In this document: one piece after another, positions 55,282 through 64,000 of the stretch
How the letters are laid out: each line of letters begins with the position of its first letter
Numbering within the stretch: the first letter of the stretch is position 1
Origin: Edaphobacter sp. 4G125
GTDB lineage: Bacteria; Acidobacteriota; Terriglobia; Terriglobales; Acidobacteriaceae
NCBI RefSeq assembly: GCF_014274685.1
Contig: NZ_CP060393.1
Location: 4,151,501-4,215,500, forward strand
Length of the DNA stretch: 64,000 bases
Direction: 5' to 3'
Notes under the pieces: generated by a model
The model's database searches: none
What the model was told of the DNA's origin: nothing
What the model saw: the letters and a program-made list of their open reading frames with translations, nothing else
Position numbers and translations under genes: made by a program

Positions 55282-56961
55282 TCAATTTGCCGCGGCAATC
55301 AAGCCGACAATCTTGTCCATCGCAATGCGATCGGCAGCCGTAGCGGGAGAATGTGCGCTGACCATGACCGAAAAAATCACGGCCTTTCCGCTCGCACAAT
55401 CGAGATATCCGCTCAGGGCGCGAGCCTCACTCAGAGTTCCTGTTTTGGCGAAGACGTGGTCCTTCAGTGGAGCCTTGCCGAACCGCTCAACCAGCGAGCC
55501 ATCCTCGCCACCAATCGGCAAGGTACGCTTCCAGTCGGCGAACCAGGGTTGGGTAGCAGCGTATTGAAGCAGTCGTGCCGTTGCGCGAGGAGTAACAAGA
55601 TCATGTCCACTCAATCCTGAGCCATCGAAGAAGATGAAGTCATCGGGGTCGAGTCCGGCACGAGTTGTCAGGAACGCTCGGATCACCCGCGCTCCACCTA
55701 CGGTCGAACCATCGCCAAGAACAGCAGCACCAAGGTTGTGGAGGAACATCTCCGCATGGAGGTTCTGGCTGACCTTGTTGGTCACCACCATGTCCTCAAT
55801 CAAAGGGGGCGAGATGTGTTGCGCGAGAACCGTCTCTGCTGGAGCCGTGCTGCTGCAGTTACTCACACATGCGATGGACGTCTGTGGAGGCGCGTAGGTC
55901 TTACTCCAGTCCATCGCCAGAATCGGCTCATGCGATGCACGGAAGAATCCTCTCGCATCGGTCGAAATGCGATGCTTCGCCCGGGCTACTCCTGTCACAA
56001 GAATCCCACGCACCTCAAGCATCGACTTCAGCGCCGCGGCGGCATACTCGGCTGGGTCGTGGATGGCGATCTCTTCCTCGTCGGGGCGTGCATCCACAGC
56101 AATCGAACCATAGATGCGCAGCACCTTGGATCCCATCGCTCGTTCGATCTGCACATGAGAGCCGCTCCCGTGCGGTCCTGTAACCAACGCCGTAGCATCG
56201 ACGGTGTAGTAAGGCGCGATGGGGTCGATAGTGATGTTCGTAGGCTTTCCAGGTGCATCTCCCGGAGCTACGGTCAGCTGAAGCTGATTGTCATTGATGA
56301 CAAGCGCCGAGACAGGAGCGCCGTATCCCCAGACTGCATCATCAATCGACCAGTCACTCGGATAAGGCTCCCAGGGATAGAGTGTGTCATCGCCCACAAT
56401 ATCGCCGTTGATGACCTTCAACCCGGTCTTGGCGACCTGATCGGCCATGTCTTTGAGATACCGTAGTGCAGGTGGCGCCGGAGGAGGCTGCTGTCCGGGA
56501 GCAACCTTGGGGCGCATCGACGGAGGAACATATGGAATCACTCGTCCCGAGAGGTTTGCATCTCCCGCTCCGACCAGCACGACATCGCCTGTAAGTTTGC
56601 CGGGAGCGCTGAAGGTTCCGCGCGAGATCACCTTCGTCGTAAAGGTCGTATTCGCACCCAGCAGGGCAAGGGCTGTGGCTGTAGTGAACATCTTGGTATT
56701 GCTGGCCGGTTGAAACAACTGCCCATCGTTCAACGAATAGATGGGCGCACCATCCATCGCCGTAACCTTGATCCCCCAGTGCGCACGCGCAACCGCCGGA
56801 TCCGCCAGCACCTCGGAGATCTTCCTTGCCAGCTCGCTGCACGGCCCGCTACGACTTGTCTTCGCCTTTACGGGACCGTCGCATCCAGAATTTTGCGATT
56901 GAGCCGGAGCGATGCCTGCGCACACCACCGCTGAAATTGCAGCTGCCAGCACTTTGTTCAT
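55282..56961 (-). CDS. dacB: D-alanyl-D-alanine carboxypeptidase/endopeptidase (PBP4, peptidase S13)
   Basis: The 559-residue protein has a signal peptide ending near GIAPAQS and the three serine-protease motifs of the S13 family: SNTK (about residues 85-88), SQN (about 400) and KTG (about 505), with a large inserted domain between the first two. It cleaves D-Ala-D-Ala and cross-links in the periplasm. A Pro-rich loop (APGQQPPPAPPA) sits in the inserted domain and is not usual. It is a single gene on the minus strand. Confidence 0.93.
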   Translation of the reverse strand: MNKVLAAAISAVVCAGIAPAQSQNSGCDGPVKAKTSRSGPCSELARKISEVLADPAVARAHWGIKVTAMDGAPIYSLNDGQLFQPASNTKMFTTATALALLGANTTFTTKVISRGTFSAPGKLTGDVVLVGAGDANLSGRVIPYVPPSMRPKVAPGQQPPPAPPALRYLKDMADQVAKTGLKVINGDIVGDDTLYPWEPYPSDWSIDDAVWGYGAPVSALVINDNQLQLTVAPGDAPGKPTNITIDPIAPYYTVDATALVTGPHGSGSHVQIERAMGSKVLRIYGSIAVDARPDEEEIAIHDPAEYAAAALKSMLEVRGILVTGVARAKHRISTDARGFFRASHEPILAMDWSKTYAPPQTSIACVSNCSSTAPAETVLAQHISPPLIEDMVVTNKVSQNLHAEMFLHNLGAAVLGDGSTVGGARVIRAFLTTRAGLDPDDFIFFDGSGLSGHDLVTPRATARLLQYAATQPWFADWKRTLPIGGEDGSLVERFGKAPLKDHVFAKTGTLSEARALSGYLDCASGKAVIFSVMVSAHSPATAADRIAMDKIVGLIAAAN

Positions 56962-57013
56962 ATGCGCGACAGTCTAGCAAAGTTCTGGAACATCAGTGCG
57001 GGCAAAGCCAACG

Positions 57014-57937
57014 TTACATGTTGGTGTGTCCGGCCCGCATCTCTTCGTTGAATGATGGCTTCAGGAATTGTAGCGCCGAAGCCAGCTCCTGCTCATACCC
57101 CTCGCGATGCTCTATAAGAGCGGGAGCAGGGGTGGCAAACTCCGTATCGGGAGTCAGCAAAATTACGCCTTCATGCGCAACCGCAGCCGCCGTCTTCTTC
57201 AGCTCCTCGACGGTCGTGTTGAGGTACTGCGCGTCGCGCGGATCGGTCAGCCAAACCGGCTCGCCGCCGCCCAGGACACCCGAAAGCCAGAAGACCTTCG
57301 CCGCCAGGAACTCCTGACGTTGCGCTTCGGTGGTGTCGTTGAAGATGAACTTCTTCTGCTTGGTGCTGTAATAGCGGGTCGTTACCGGAACAGGCTGACG
57401 GTTGCCGCTCTTTACCAATTCCAGCTGGCCCTGATCGAACGTCTTGCGGATGGCGTTATAGATGAAGCCTTCGGCGAAGGGCTGCTCCATGGCAGCGACC
57501 ACTTCGGCAAAGGTCACCGTCATAGACCCCGACACCTTGGCATGGAGAATGTTCTCCTTGCCATCCTCAAGCCGAGCATCGCCATGAACGATGTAGGTAT
57601 CCGCACCTGAAGTGGATGCGTGGAAAGGCCACTCAAAGTTCCCGAAGCTCAAAGGAAGGCCGTGCAGGGTCAGATAACAGTCTGGACGTGGATTCTTCAG
57701 GCGTGTGGCAGTCTCCTTCAGATAGCTCTCCACCACATCCTTCAGAGCGGCTCCGCTGAAGTCGAATGCGGCGCTCAGCTCCAGCGTTTGGGTCTTCGCA
57801 GTGTTCGAGGCCGGACCGAGAGTGAAACGCGCCGTCGGTCCGCCGGAGAAGTCCTTGCCCTCCTGCTGCGCGACTACGACCAGCCCGGCCGCCTTAGCTG
57901 CCGCCTCAACCTGTCCTGCTAATACACCTGTGCTCAT
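57014..57937 (-). CDS. Hypothetical protein (307 aa)
   Basis: The protein has no signal peptide or clear transmembrane segment and is rich in short beta-like segments with a helical C-terminus. Clear stretches are TLHGLPLSFGNFEWPFH and FWLSGVLGGGEPVWLTDPRDAQYLN. No family is recognised. It lies 36 bases after the GH76 gene on the same strand and could be its partner, or an independent cytoplasmic protein. The intact frame and good codon use support a real gene. Confidence 0.65.
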   Translation of the reverse strand: MSTGVLAGQVEAAAKAAGLVVVAQQEGKDFSGGPTARFTLGPASNTAKTQTLELSAAFDFSGAALKDVVESYLKETATRLKNPRPDCYLTLHGLPLSFGNFEWPFHASTSGADTYIVHGDARLEDGKENILHAKVSGSMTVTFAEVVAAMEQPFAEGFIYNAIRKTFDQGQLELVKSGNRQPVPVTTRYYSTKQKKFIFNDTTEAQRQEFLAAKVFWLSGVLGGGEPVWLTDPRDAQYLNTTVEELKKTAAAVAHEGVILLTPDTEFATPAPALIEHREGYEQELASALQFLKPSFNEEMRAGHTNM

Positions 57938-57973
57938 CTGACCTTGTTCCTTTTGATTTTTTCCGTAACCTTT

Positions 57974-59149
57974 TTATTTTACCGCCTCAGCGACCTTTTC
58001 CACGTCGGTTGGCGCGGAGTCGTGCGGTAGAGCTGCCACCAGGGCATCCAAAGCCGAGCTTTGCGTTCCCGCATCAATAGCCTCCGGAGGTCCGGACCAC
58101 GTCACGCCAAATGTGTTCTGTGGAGTGCGGTTTTTCGTCCAGATTGAGCCCGCATTGACTCGGAAGGCTTTGGCATAACGCGGTTCCGGGGCAACCGTAT
58201 CCAATGCCCGCAGGTTTCGCACGAAGATGCCTTTGAACTGGATAGCATCGGCGCCGCACTTTGGTTCGCAGACATCATGCAGGACTCCCTCCCCGTCCCC
58301 AAGATGCGCCAATGCTGCATCCGCAATTTTCCGGGCATCGTCCAGCACTGCGGCGTTGCCTTGATGCCGGGACCACTCCGCCAATCCTCCCAGGATCACG
58401 CCCTGGTTGTAGCTCCAGACCGTCTTCTGGTTGTTGCGGCATGCACCCGTTTTGGCATCGATTGTCAGGCCATCATTAATCAGGTTTTCGCTGTTGATCA
58501 TTCCCGATTGGCGGAACCATTGCCATTCCTTCGCTGCCCAACCAGCATATTTATCTCGATCCTCAGACGAGCGCGTGGCCAGATGCGCTGCAACCGAGAG
58601 AAACAACTCATTGGCGATTGCATTCTTATAGGTACGGTCTTTGCTCCACCAGATGCCCCCGCCACAGGTTGCGTCCCAACCGCCGGCCATATCGGCGAAG
58701 ATGGACTCCGCCATCGTCAGGTAGCGCGCATCGTGGGTGAGATCGTACGCGTCGATCCATGCGAGTGCCCACCAACCCTCATCGTCGTAATACTTGTTCA
58801 GGAATCCAGGGAAACCGGTCATCTCCTTGCCTTCGACCGTTTGTTGCTCCTTCGGGACAGGGACTTGCGCCGTGGCATAGGTGTGGCTCAGCACAGAGAC
58901 ATATTTTCTTGATCCGCTCATGCGCATGAAGCCTGTAATTGCGGTGATCGCATTGGCGGAGTTCCACCATCCCGTCGTGCGATAAAGACCCGTACGGGGC
59001 ACATACCACTGCTGCAAAGCATCCACCGCAAGCTGCGCCCGATGAAGCATCTCCGGCTTCGGTTCGCCGTTCTGCGTCCGCTCCTGAGAGCTGCAAACGA
59101 ATGCCGTATTGAGACAGAGAAAAAGCAGGACGATCCGCTGGAAGGTCAT
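57974..59149 (-). CDS. GH76 alpha-1,6-mannanase-like secreted glycoside hydrolase
   Basis: The 391-residue protein has a signal segment and the all-helical (alpha/alpha)6 toroid of family GH76, with the double-Asp catalytic motif in YYDDEGWWALAWIDAYDLT near residues 123-126 and a CGGGIWW segment after it. GH76 enzymes cleave alpha-1,6-mannan. Together with the GH38 enzyme at the left edge this points to use or remodelling of mannose glycans. The mature protein should be periplasmic or extracellular. Confidence 0.88.
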   Translation of the reverse strand: MTFQRIVLLFLCLNTAFVCSSQERTQNGEPKPEMLHRAQLAVDALQQWYVPRTGLYRTTGWWNSANAITAITGFMRMSGSRKYVSVLSHTYATAQVPVPKEQQTVEGKEMTGFPGFLNKYYDDEGWWALAWIDAYDLTHDARYLTMAESIFADMAGGWDATCGGGIWWSKDRTYKNAIANELFLSVAAHLATRSSEDRDKYAGWAAKEWQWFRQSGMINSENLINDGLTIDAKTGACRNNQKTVWSYNQGVILGGLAEWSRHQGNAAVLDDARKIADAALAHLGDGEGVLHDVCEPKCGADAIQFKGIFVRNLRALDTVAPEPRYAKAFRVNAGSIWTKNRTPQNTFGVTWSGPPEAIDAGTQSSALDALVAALPHDSAPTDVEKVAEAVK

Positions 59150-59257
59150 CCTTCCGTTTTACCAGCGGAGCGTCCGTCTATGAAGTGCCGTTCTTTAGCC
59201 AGATCGATGTATCTTCGCGCACAGCCTTTGTGCGCGGGGCGGTTGAGGAATCGAAGT

Positions 59258-59602
59258 TTAACTTTTCTTTCGCGGCGGAACCTTCTTTCCCGCCTTGCGC
59301 GCCTCCGAGAGTCCAATCGCAATCGCCTGTTTCCGACTGGTGACTTTTTTACCGCTGCGTCCGCTCTTCAGCTTGCCGCGCTTCATCTCACGCATCTCGC
59401 GCTCTACATTCTTTCCAACGGACGGACCATACTTTCTTGAACTCGACTTCTTGTTCGCCTTCTTCGATGTAGATTTTCTCGCGGTAGATTTCTTTGCCGA
59501 GGTCTTCTTACTCGCACTCCTGCTCTTCTTACTTGTGCTTCTCGTACTCTTCTTGCTTGGAGATTTCTTCGAAGACTTCTTGCTTGCCTTTTTGGTTGCC
59601 AT
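59258..59602 (-). CDS. Lysine-rich histone H1-like protein with conserved C-terminal domain
   Basis: The 114-residue protein has about 60 residues of Ser/Lys/Thr-rich repeats (KKSSKK, KSTSKK style) like bacterial histone H1-like proteins, followed by a folded-looking region from about 65 (VEREMREMKRGKLKSGRSGKKVTSRKQAIAIGL) that matches the DUF6496-type module found in small bacterial proteins. It should bind DNA or RNA non-specifically through the basic arm. It is a single gene on the minus strand. Its function in nucleoid packing is inferred only. Confidence 0.85.
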   Translation of the reverse strand: MATKKASKKSSKKSPSKKSTRSTSKKSRSASKKTSAKKSTARKSTSKKANKKSSSRKYGPSVGKNVEREMREMKRGKLKSGRSGKKVTSRKQAIAIGLSEARKAGKKVPPRKKS

Positions 59603-59677
59603 AACTATCCTCCCAATTCATTTCAGAAGGCAGAAAGCATCCCATCAGTTGCATCTCATGTTCGGAGATTTCTTCAC

Positions 59678-61210
59678 TCAATGCGTAGCGCGTCTCCGTC
59701 TCCTCAGCACAAGCCCGACAAGAAACAGCAACGCGGCAGCACCAAAGAGACGCACCAACATCCTATGCATCCACGTTGGTGTGCGTTGAAGTGTGTCCTC
59801 CTGCCACGCAGCCTTTACTCGTGCAAGATCGTCTGAGAGCCCCGGGATCGTAATTGCGTTTAGATCATCCGTCGGTAACGAGCCAAAGATTCGCTCGGGC
59901 GATGGTAGCCCTCCATTAACATCCTTTGGAATCGCAGTCATCATCGCATTCACTTCAGCATCGCGAGGGTCGTCGAAGAGCGATACATCCGCCGTGTTCG
60001 GAAATAGCGTGTCGGTGCCGGTCATCTTCTTCTCGATGGCCGCCACACCATCCTGGCATACACCCAGCGGATAATAGCCGCCAAAGGGCAAGTCAGGCCG
60101 CCGCAGATGCTGATGCGCAAACGCGATCACCATTCTGGCTACAAGCCGGGTCACTTCGACGGCATCCTGATCGCGGTACGTGTGCGCATGACGACCCAAC
60201 ACCCAGGCCTGGTCCAGCGTATCCATCGTGCGAAACTCACTCTTGCCGTCGATGCCGAAGTACCAGCTCACATTTGCATTCACCTTTGGCCCGCGAATCT
60301 CCCACTCGTACTCCGCGTGGCTCACCGGCACCAGGAGTGGCCGCTTCTCGCCAGGAATCCGAATCTGCGAGTCGATCCAGAAGGGCATCATCACTTCCTG
60401 TCCCTTGTAGTGGAAGTGTCCGAAGTTCGCGAAGTAGCGCGCATCGTAGACCTGCACTGTGTGGCCAGTCGTCATCAATGCCGTCATCAGTTGCTCTGGC
60501 GTGGATACTGTATGTCCATCGATTGCTGCCAAAACCTGAGCCACCCCATTCAGCTCGTTCATGCTCAGCCGATTCAACACATCCGCCAGTCGCTGGCTTT
60601 CCGCATGCAGAGGTGCCAGTTGCGAATTCGGCCCATCTCCGCGCTGAACTCCAGCACCCAGATCGAAGACGATTCCCTCCATCGTGAATCCCGGCAATGT
60701 CGATGGCTTGTTCAGATCGACAGTCTCCGCCTTCTCCAGCGTGTACGGACCGAGATCGATGAAAGGTTTGATCCGCTCCGTCGTTACCGGTCCAGTCTCC
60801 AGCGCGGCATGCTCACTCGCACTCTCATGCATCGAAGCCGTTCCATCGTCCTTCTTCGCAAAGAACCTTCCCGCAATCTTGACCGTCGGATTGATGCCTT
60901 TGAGCGTCCACCCTGGAAAACGATCCAACCCGCGCCAATCTTTACCCAGAATCAATTCACGCAGCCGATGAATCAGCGCTGGCGACATCAGCGCCGGTCC
61001 TTGCTTTCCACCATTCAGCTGCGCCAATAGAGCGTCGGTGAATCCCGGCGTAGCCGAAAGCTCGCGCATCATCCCTGACAGCAGAATCGTGTTCGGCGGC
61101 ATTGGCCCTTCCGGCACCACGTAGGTCGCGTCTCCCTTGCACCCAATCAGCGCCAACGATACTACAGAAGCCAACGTCCACATTCGCAGAAACGACACGC
61201 CCATCCGCAT
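59678..61210 (-). CDS. Large lipoprotein with C-terminal membrane anchor, unknown function
   Basis: The 510-residue protein has an N-terminal lipobox (LIGC near residue 24) and, at the C-terminus, a hydrophobic segment (LFGAAALLFLVGLVL) followed by an Arg run (RRRRR). The 450-residue region between is folded-looking, with several WYFGIDGKSEFRTMDTLDQAW-type stretches, but no family is recognised. The double membrane attachment is unusual. A dispersed repeat (61269-61330) lies just upstream of its start region. Confidence 0.7.
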   Translation of the reverse strand: MRMGVSFLRMWTLASVVSLALIGCKGDATYVVPEGPMPPNTILLSGMMRELSATPGFTDALLAQLNGGKQGPALMSPALIHRLRELILGKDWRGLDRFPGWTLKGINPTVKIAGRFFAKKDDGTASMHESASEHAALETGPVTTERIKPFIDLGPYTLEKAETVDLNKPSTLPGFTMEGIVFDLGAGVQRGDGPNSQLAPLHAESQRLADVLNRLSMNELNGVAQVLAAIDGHTVSTPEQLMTALMTTGHTVQVYDARYFANFGHFHYKGQEVMMPFWIDSQIRIPGEKRPLLVPVSHAEYEWEIRGPKVNANVSWYFGIDGKSEFRTMDTLDQAWVLGRHAHTYRDQDAVEVTRLVARMVIAFAHQHLRRPDLPFGGYYPLGVCQDGVAAIEKKMTGTDTLFPNTADVSLFDDPRDAEVNAMMTAIPKDVNGGLPSPERIFGSLPTDDLNAITIPGLSDDLARVKAAWQEDTLQRTPTWMHRMLVRLFGAAALLFLVGLVLRRRRRATH

Positions 61211-61268
61211 CCGCCTATTAAAACCTCAAGCGGCTTGCGGAGCAACAATCCCCCGCCTATTTTCTGAA

Positions 61269-61330
61269 GTGTCATCCTGAGCGGAGCCTCTCGCAGTTCT
61301 ATCGCGAGAGGCGTAGTTGAAGGATCTGCG
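61269..61330 (+). repeat. Dispersed repeat, copy C
   Basis: It reads GTGTCATCCTGAGCGGA, then a perfect GCCTCTCGC / GCGAGAGGC hairpin centre, then GTTGAAGGATCTGCGTC. It lies in the 146-base spacer between gatB and the lipoprotein gene. Confidence 0.8.
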
Positions 61331-61356
61331 TCTGCTCTTTCTGCATGGCGCAGGTC

Positions 61357-62847
<1,491 letters not shown>

Positions 62848-63003
62848 GATTACCACCGATTTTATCAAGTATGCCGTTCAGCCATCCGTCCTCACGCATA
62901 CGGCAGAACTGGAGCTCCTCAAAAACCGCATAGCCTTCTCACTTTGGTCAGGATCTACTTACTCAAGCAGATATTTCTATCTTCTTTTGCATCACAGTCC
63001 TCA

Positions 63004-63084
63004 TCATGGCTTTTCGACTTCGTCGCCGCCGATCGCCTGCTCCAGCTCCGCCTGGCTCAGATGCACCAGCTCATTTGAATGCAT
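63004..63084 (-). CDS. Possible 26-residue small protein
   Basis: This short frame overlaps the end of the peptidase gene by 14 bases and encodes an acidic, helix-forming peptide (LVHLSQAELEQAIGGDE). GAAGGG precedes the ATG by about 7-8 bases, and codon choice matches the surrounding genes. It could be a translated microprotein coupled to the peptidase, or just chance. It ends 156 bases before gatB. Confidence 0.3.
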   Translation of the reverse strand: MHSNELVHLSQAELEQAIGGDEVEKP

Positions 63085-63802
63085 TCCACTGCCCTTCAGA
63101 GACGACCTCGACGGCACCGCCTTCCACTCGAATTGCCGTTTGATCGTCGATGACATACATCGGAACAGGCAGCTTCGCAGCCCACTTCTCTGCGCTCACA
63201 AAGGAGGCATCAGGACGATCTTCGTGGTTCGCGTGCGGAAGAATGGCGAAGTCTGCAAATCCCGCACCTTTGGCCGTGATGAAGTTCATTCTGACCTCAC
63301 CCTCCGATGCTGCGAAGGTCATCTCCTCCAGCGTGAGTGGAGTACCAGTGCCTTTATAGGGCCTATGGTAGGTCTCGGCGAAGATGGGAGCTGCAATCAT
63401 GCTGCCTGCGCTTACTCCGACATAGACCAGGTTTTGCAGCGACGGCAGGAATTCTGCCAGCCCGGACTGGCTCATCCAGTAGCTCAGATAAAGCGGGTCG
63501 CCGCCCCACACCAGCAGAGCGTCGGACTGCTCGAGCGACGAGACCCAGACATCTTTCGCAATACTAGGCAGCGCGGTAAGTTCAAGGACTCCAAGCGACT
63601 TCCAGCCTAATTCGCATAACGGAGTCGGTACTTTTCCGCATATCGCCTTATAGGCCATACCCGCGCCAACGGCAAAAGGATAGATCCCCGTGGGAATGAA
63701 GAGCGCGTTGGACTCTGCGATCGGTTTTCCGAGAAGGCCGATCAAAGCGCCACGGATGCTGGGATTACTGATGCCAGAAGAAGTCAGAAGAAGCTTCATC
63801 AT
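63071..63802 (-). CDS. Peptidase S51 family protein (PepE/cyanophycinase-like)
   Basis: The 243-residue protein has the family's nucleophile elbow GVSAGSM near residue 133, an upstream LVWGGDPLYLSYWM segment, and a His-containing ILPHANHEDRP region that may complete the catalytic triad. PepE-type peptidases cleave Asp-X dipeptides; related proteins act on other acyl-peptide bonds. It has no signal peptide. ATG at 63802 or one codon later is the start. It is probably monocistronic. Confidence 0.85.
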   Translation of the reverse strand: MMKLLLTSSGISNPSIRGALIGLLGKPIAESNALFIPTGIYPFAVGAGMAYKAICGKVPTPLCELGWKSLGVLELTALPSIAKDVWVSSLEQSDALLVWGGDPLYLSYWMSQSGLAEFLPSLQNLVYVGVSAGSMIAAPIFAETYHRPYKGTGTPLTLEEMTFAASEGEVRMNFITAKGAGFADFAILPHANHEDRPDASFVSAEKWAAKLPVPMYVIDDQTAIRVEGGAVEVVSEGQWNAFK

Positions 63803-63880
63803 GCCTGCCCTTTGGTATGGTTGGCCTGCATTACGAGTCTATCTTTGAATATGCCTTCTTCCGGTGCTAAGCGAACACGA

Positions 63881-64000
63881 TCAGTTTTCGTAAAGAACAC
63901 GCTTCGCTTTACTGAATGCGGTTCCAATGCGGTAGAAGCGTCCGTTGTCACTAACTCTTGCTTCGCTTGCCGTAAACTCCGAGCGCCAACAGCGGAAAGT
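63881..64000 (-). CDS. 3' end of an unidentified gene (partial)
   Basis: An open frame enters from the right edge and ends at TGA (63883-63881), giving 39 residues (C-terminus ...GRFYRIGTAFSKAKRVLYEN). Codon use is normal for this genome and the residues look like the end of a folded domain; some PilZ-type C-termini look similar, but that is not a firm call. It runs in the same direction as the peptidase, 78 bases away. Confidence 0.4.
   Translation of the reverse strand, partial: TFRCWRSEFTASEARVSDNGRFYRIGTAFSKAKRVLYEN

Overview
The window reads as chromosomal DNA of an acidobacterium of the Terriglobia type (Terriglobus/Edaphobacter/Granulicella-like). This rests on the Oar-type TonB-dependent receptor with an N-terminal carboxypeptidase-regulatory domain, a second large TonB receptor, the many secreted carbohydrate-active and PQQ enzymes, dispersed 'TCATCCTGAGCG...GAAGGATCTGCG' repeats, and moderately GC-rich, densely packed genes with GGAG-type ribosome binding sites. 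No rRNA, tRNA, CRISPR array, transposase, integrase or phage gene was seen.

Layout. 1-4816: the 3' part of a GH38 alpha-mannosidase, a Tat-exported multicopper oxidase translationally coupled to an outer-membrane barrel protein, and a membrane protein. 4878-10704: an aromatic amino acid operon, trpB-trpA-chorismate mutase-DAHP synthase-tyrA-ilvA. It is preceded by an aromatic-rich leader peptide and mutually exclusive RNA hairpins ending in an intrinsic terminator. This is the strongest new-looking signal: an apparent ribosome-mediated attenuator reading Tyr/Trp (and Phe) supply. 10708-14307: a TonB-like protein, ddl and a glycosyltransferase-TPR protein. 14509-21103: two convergent TonB-dependent receptors sharing one bidirectional terminator. 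21104-22132: small ORFs, a candidate structured RNA and an RcnR/FrmR-like metal regulator with a probable operator. 22158-28764: an AraC-NmrA divergon, a sulfurtransferase, a lipid kinase, a beta-helix exoprotein, a small Cys protein and a degenerate AAA protein. 28914-38012: aconitase, a YXWGXW lipoprotein, purD behind a palindromic operator, DinB, secreted VOC and TIM-barrel proteins.

38074-48483: a PQQ sugar dehydrogenase, purF-purL-dut on the minus strand, a GT-C membrane glycosyltransferase coupled to an SDR epimerase, a cold-shock protein, and an indoleamine 2,3-dioxygenase. 48643-56961: DinB, a PQQ alcohol dehydrogenase with the lanthanide-type Asp pair next to a diheme cytochrome c, lipA, purU, a mono-heme lipoprotein, a TauE exporter and dacB. 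57014-64000: a GH76 mannanase, a histone H1-like protein, a large lipoprotein, gatB, a peptidase S51 and the 3' end of one more gene.

The genes are mostly housekeeping (aromatic, purine, TCA, lipoate, cell wall) mixed with periplasmic and outer-membrane functions expected of a soil heterotroph. The unusual signals are mostly non-coding: the attenuator, a scrambled remnant of a lipoyl synthase gene at 47239-47315 (its intact relative is 4.5 kb away), a pseudoknot-capable RNA ahead of the metal regulator, the purD palindrome, and the dispersed repeat family.
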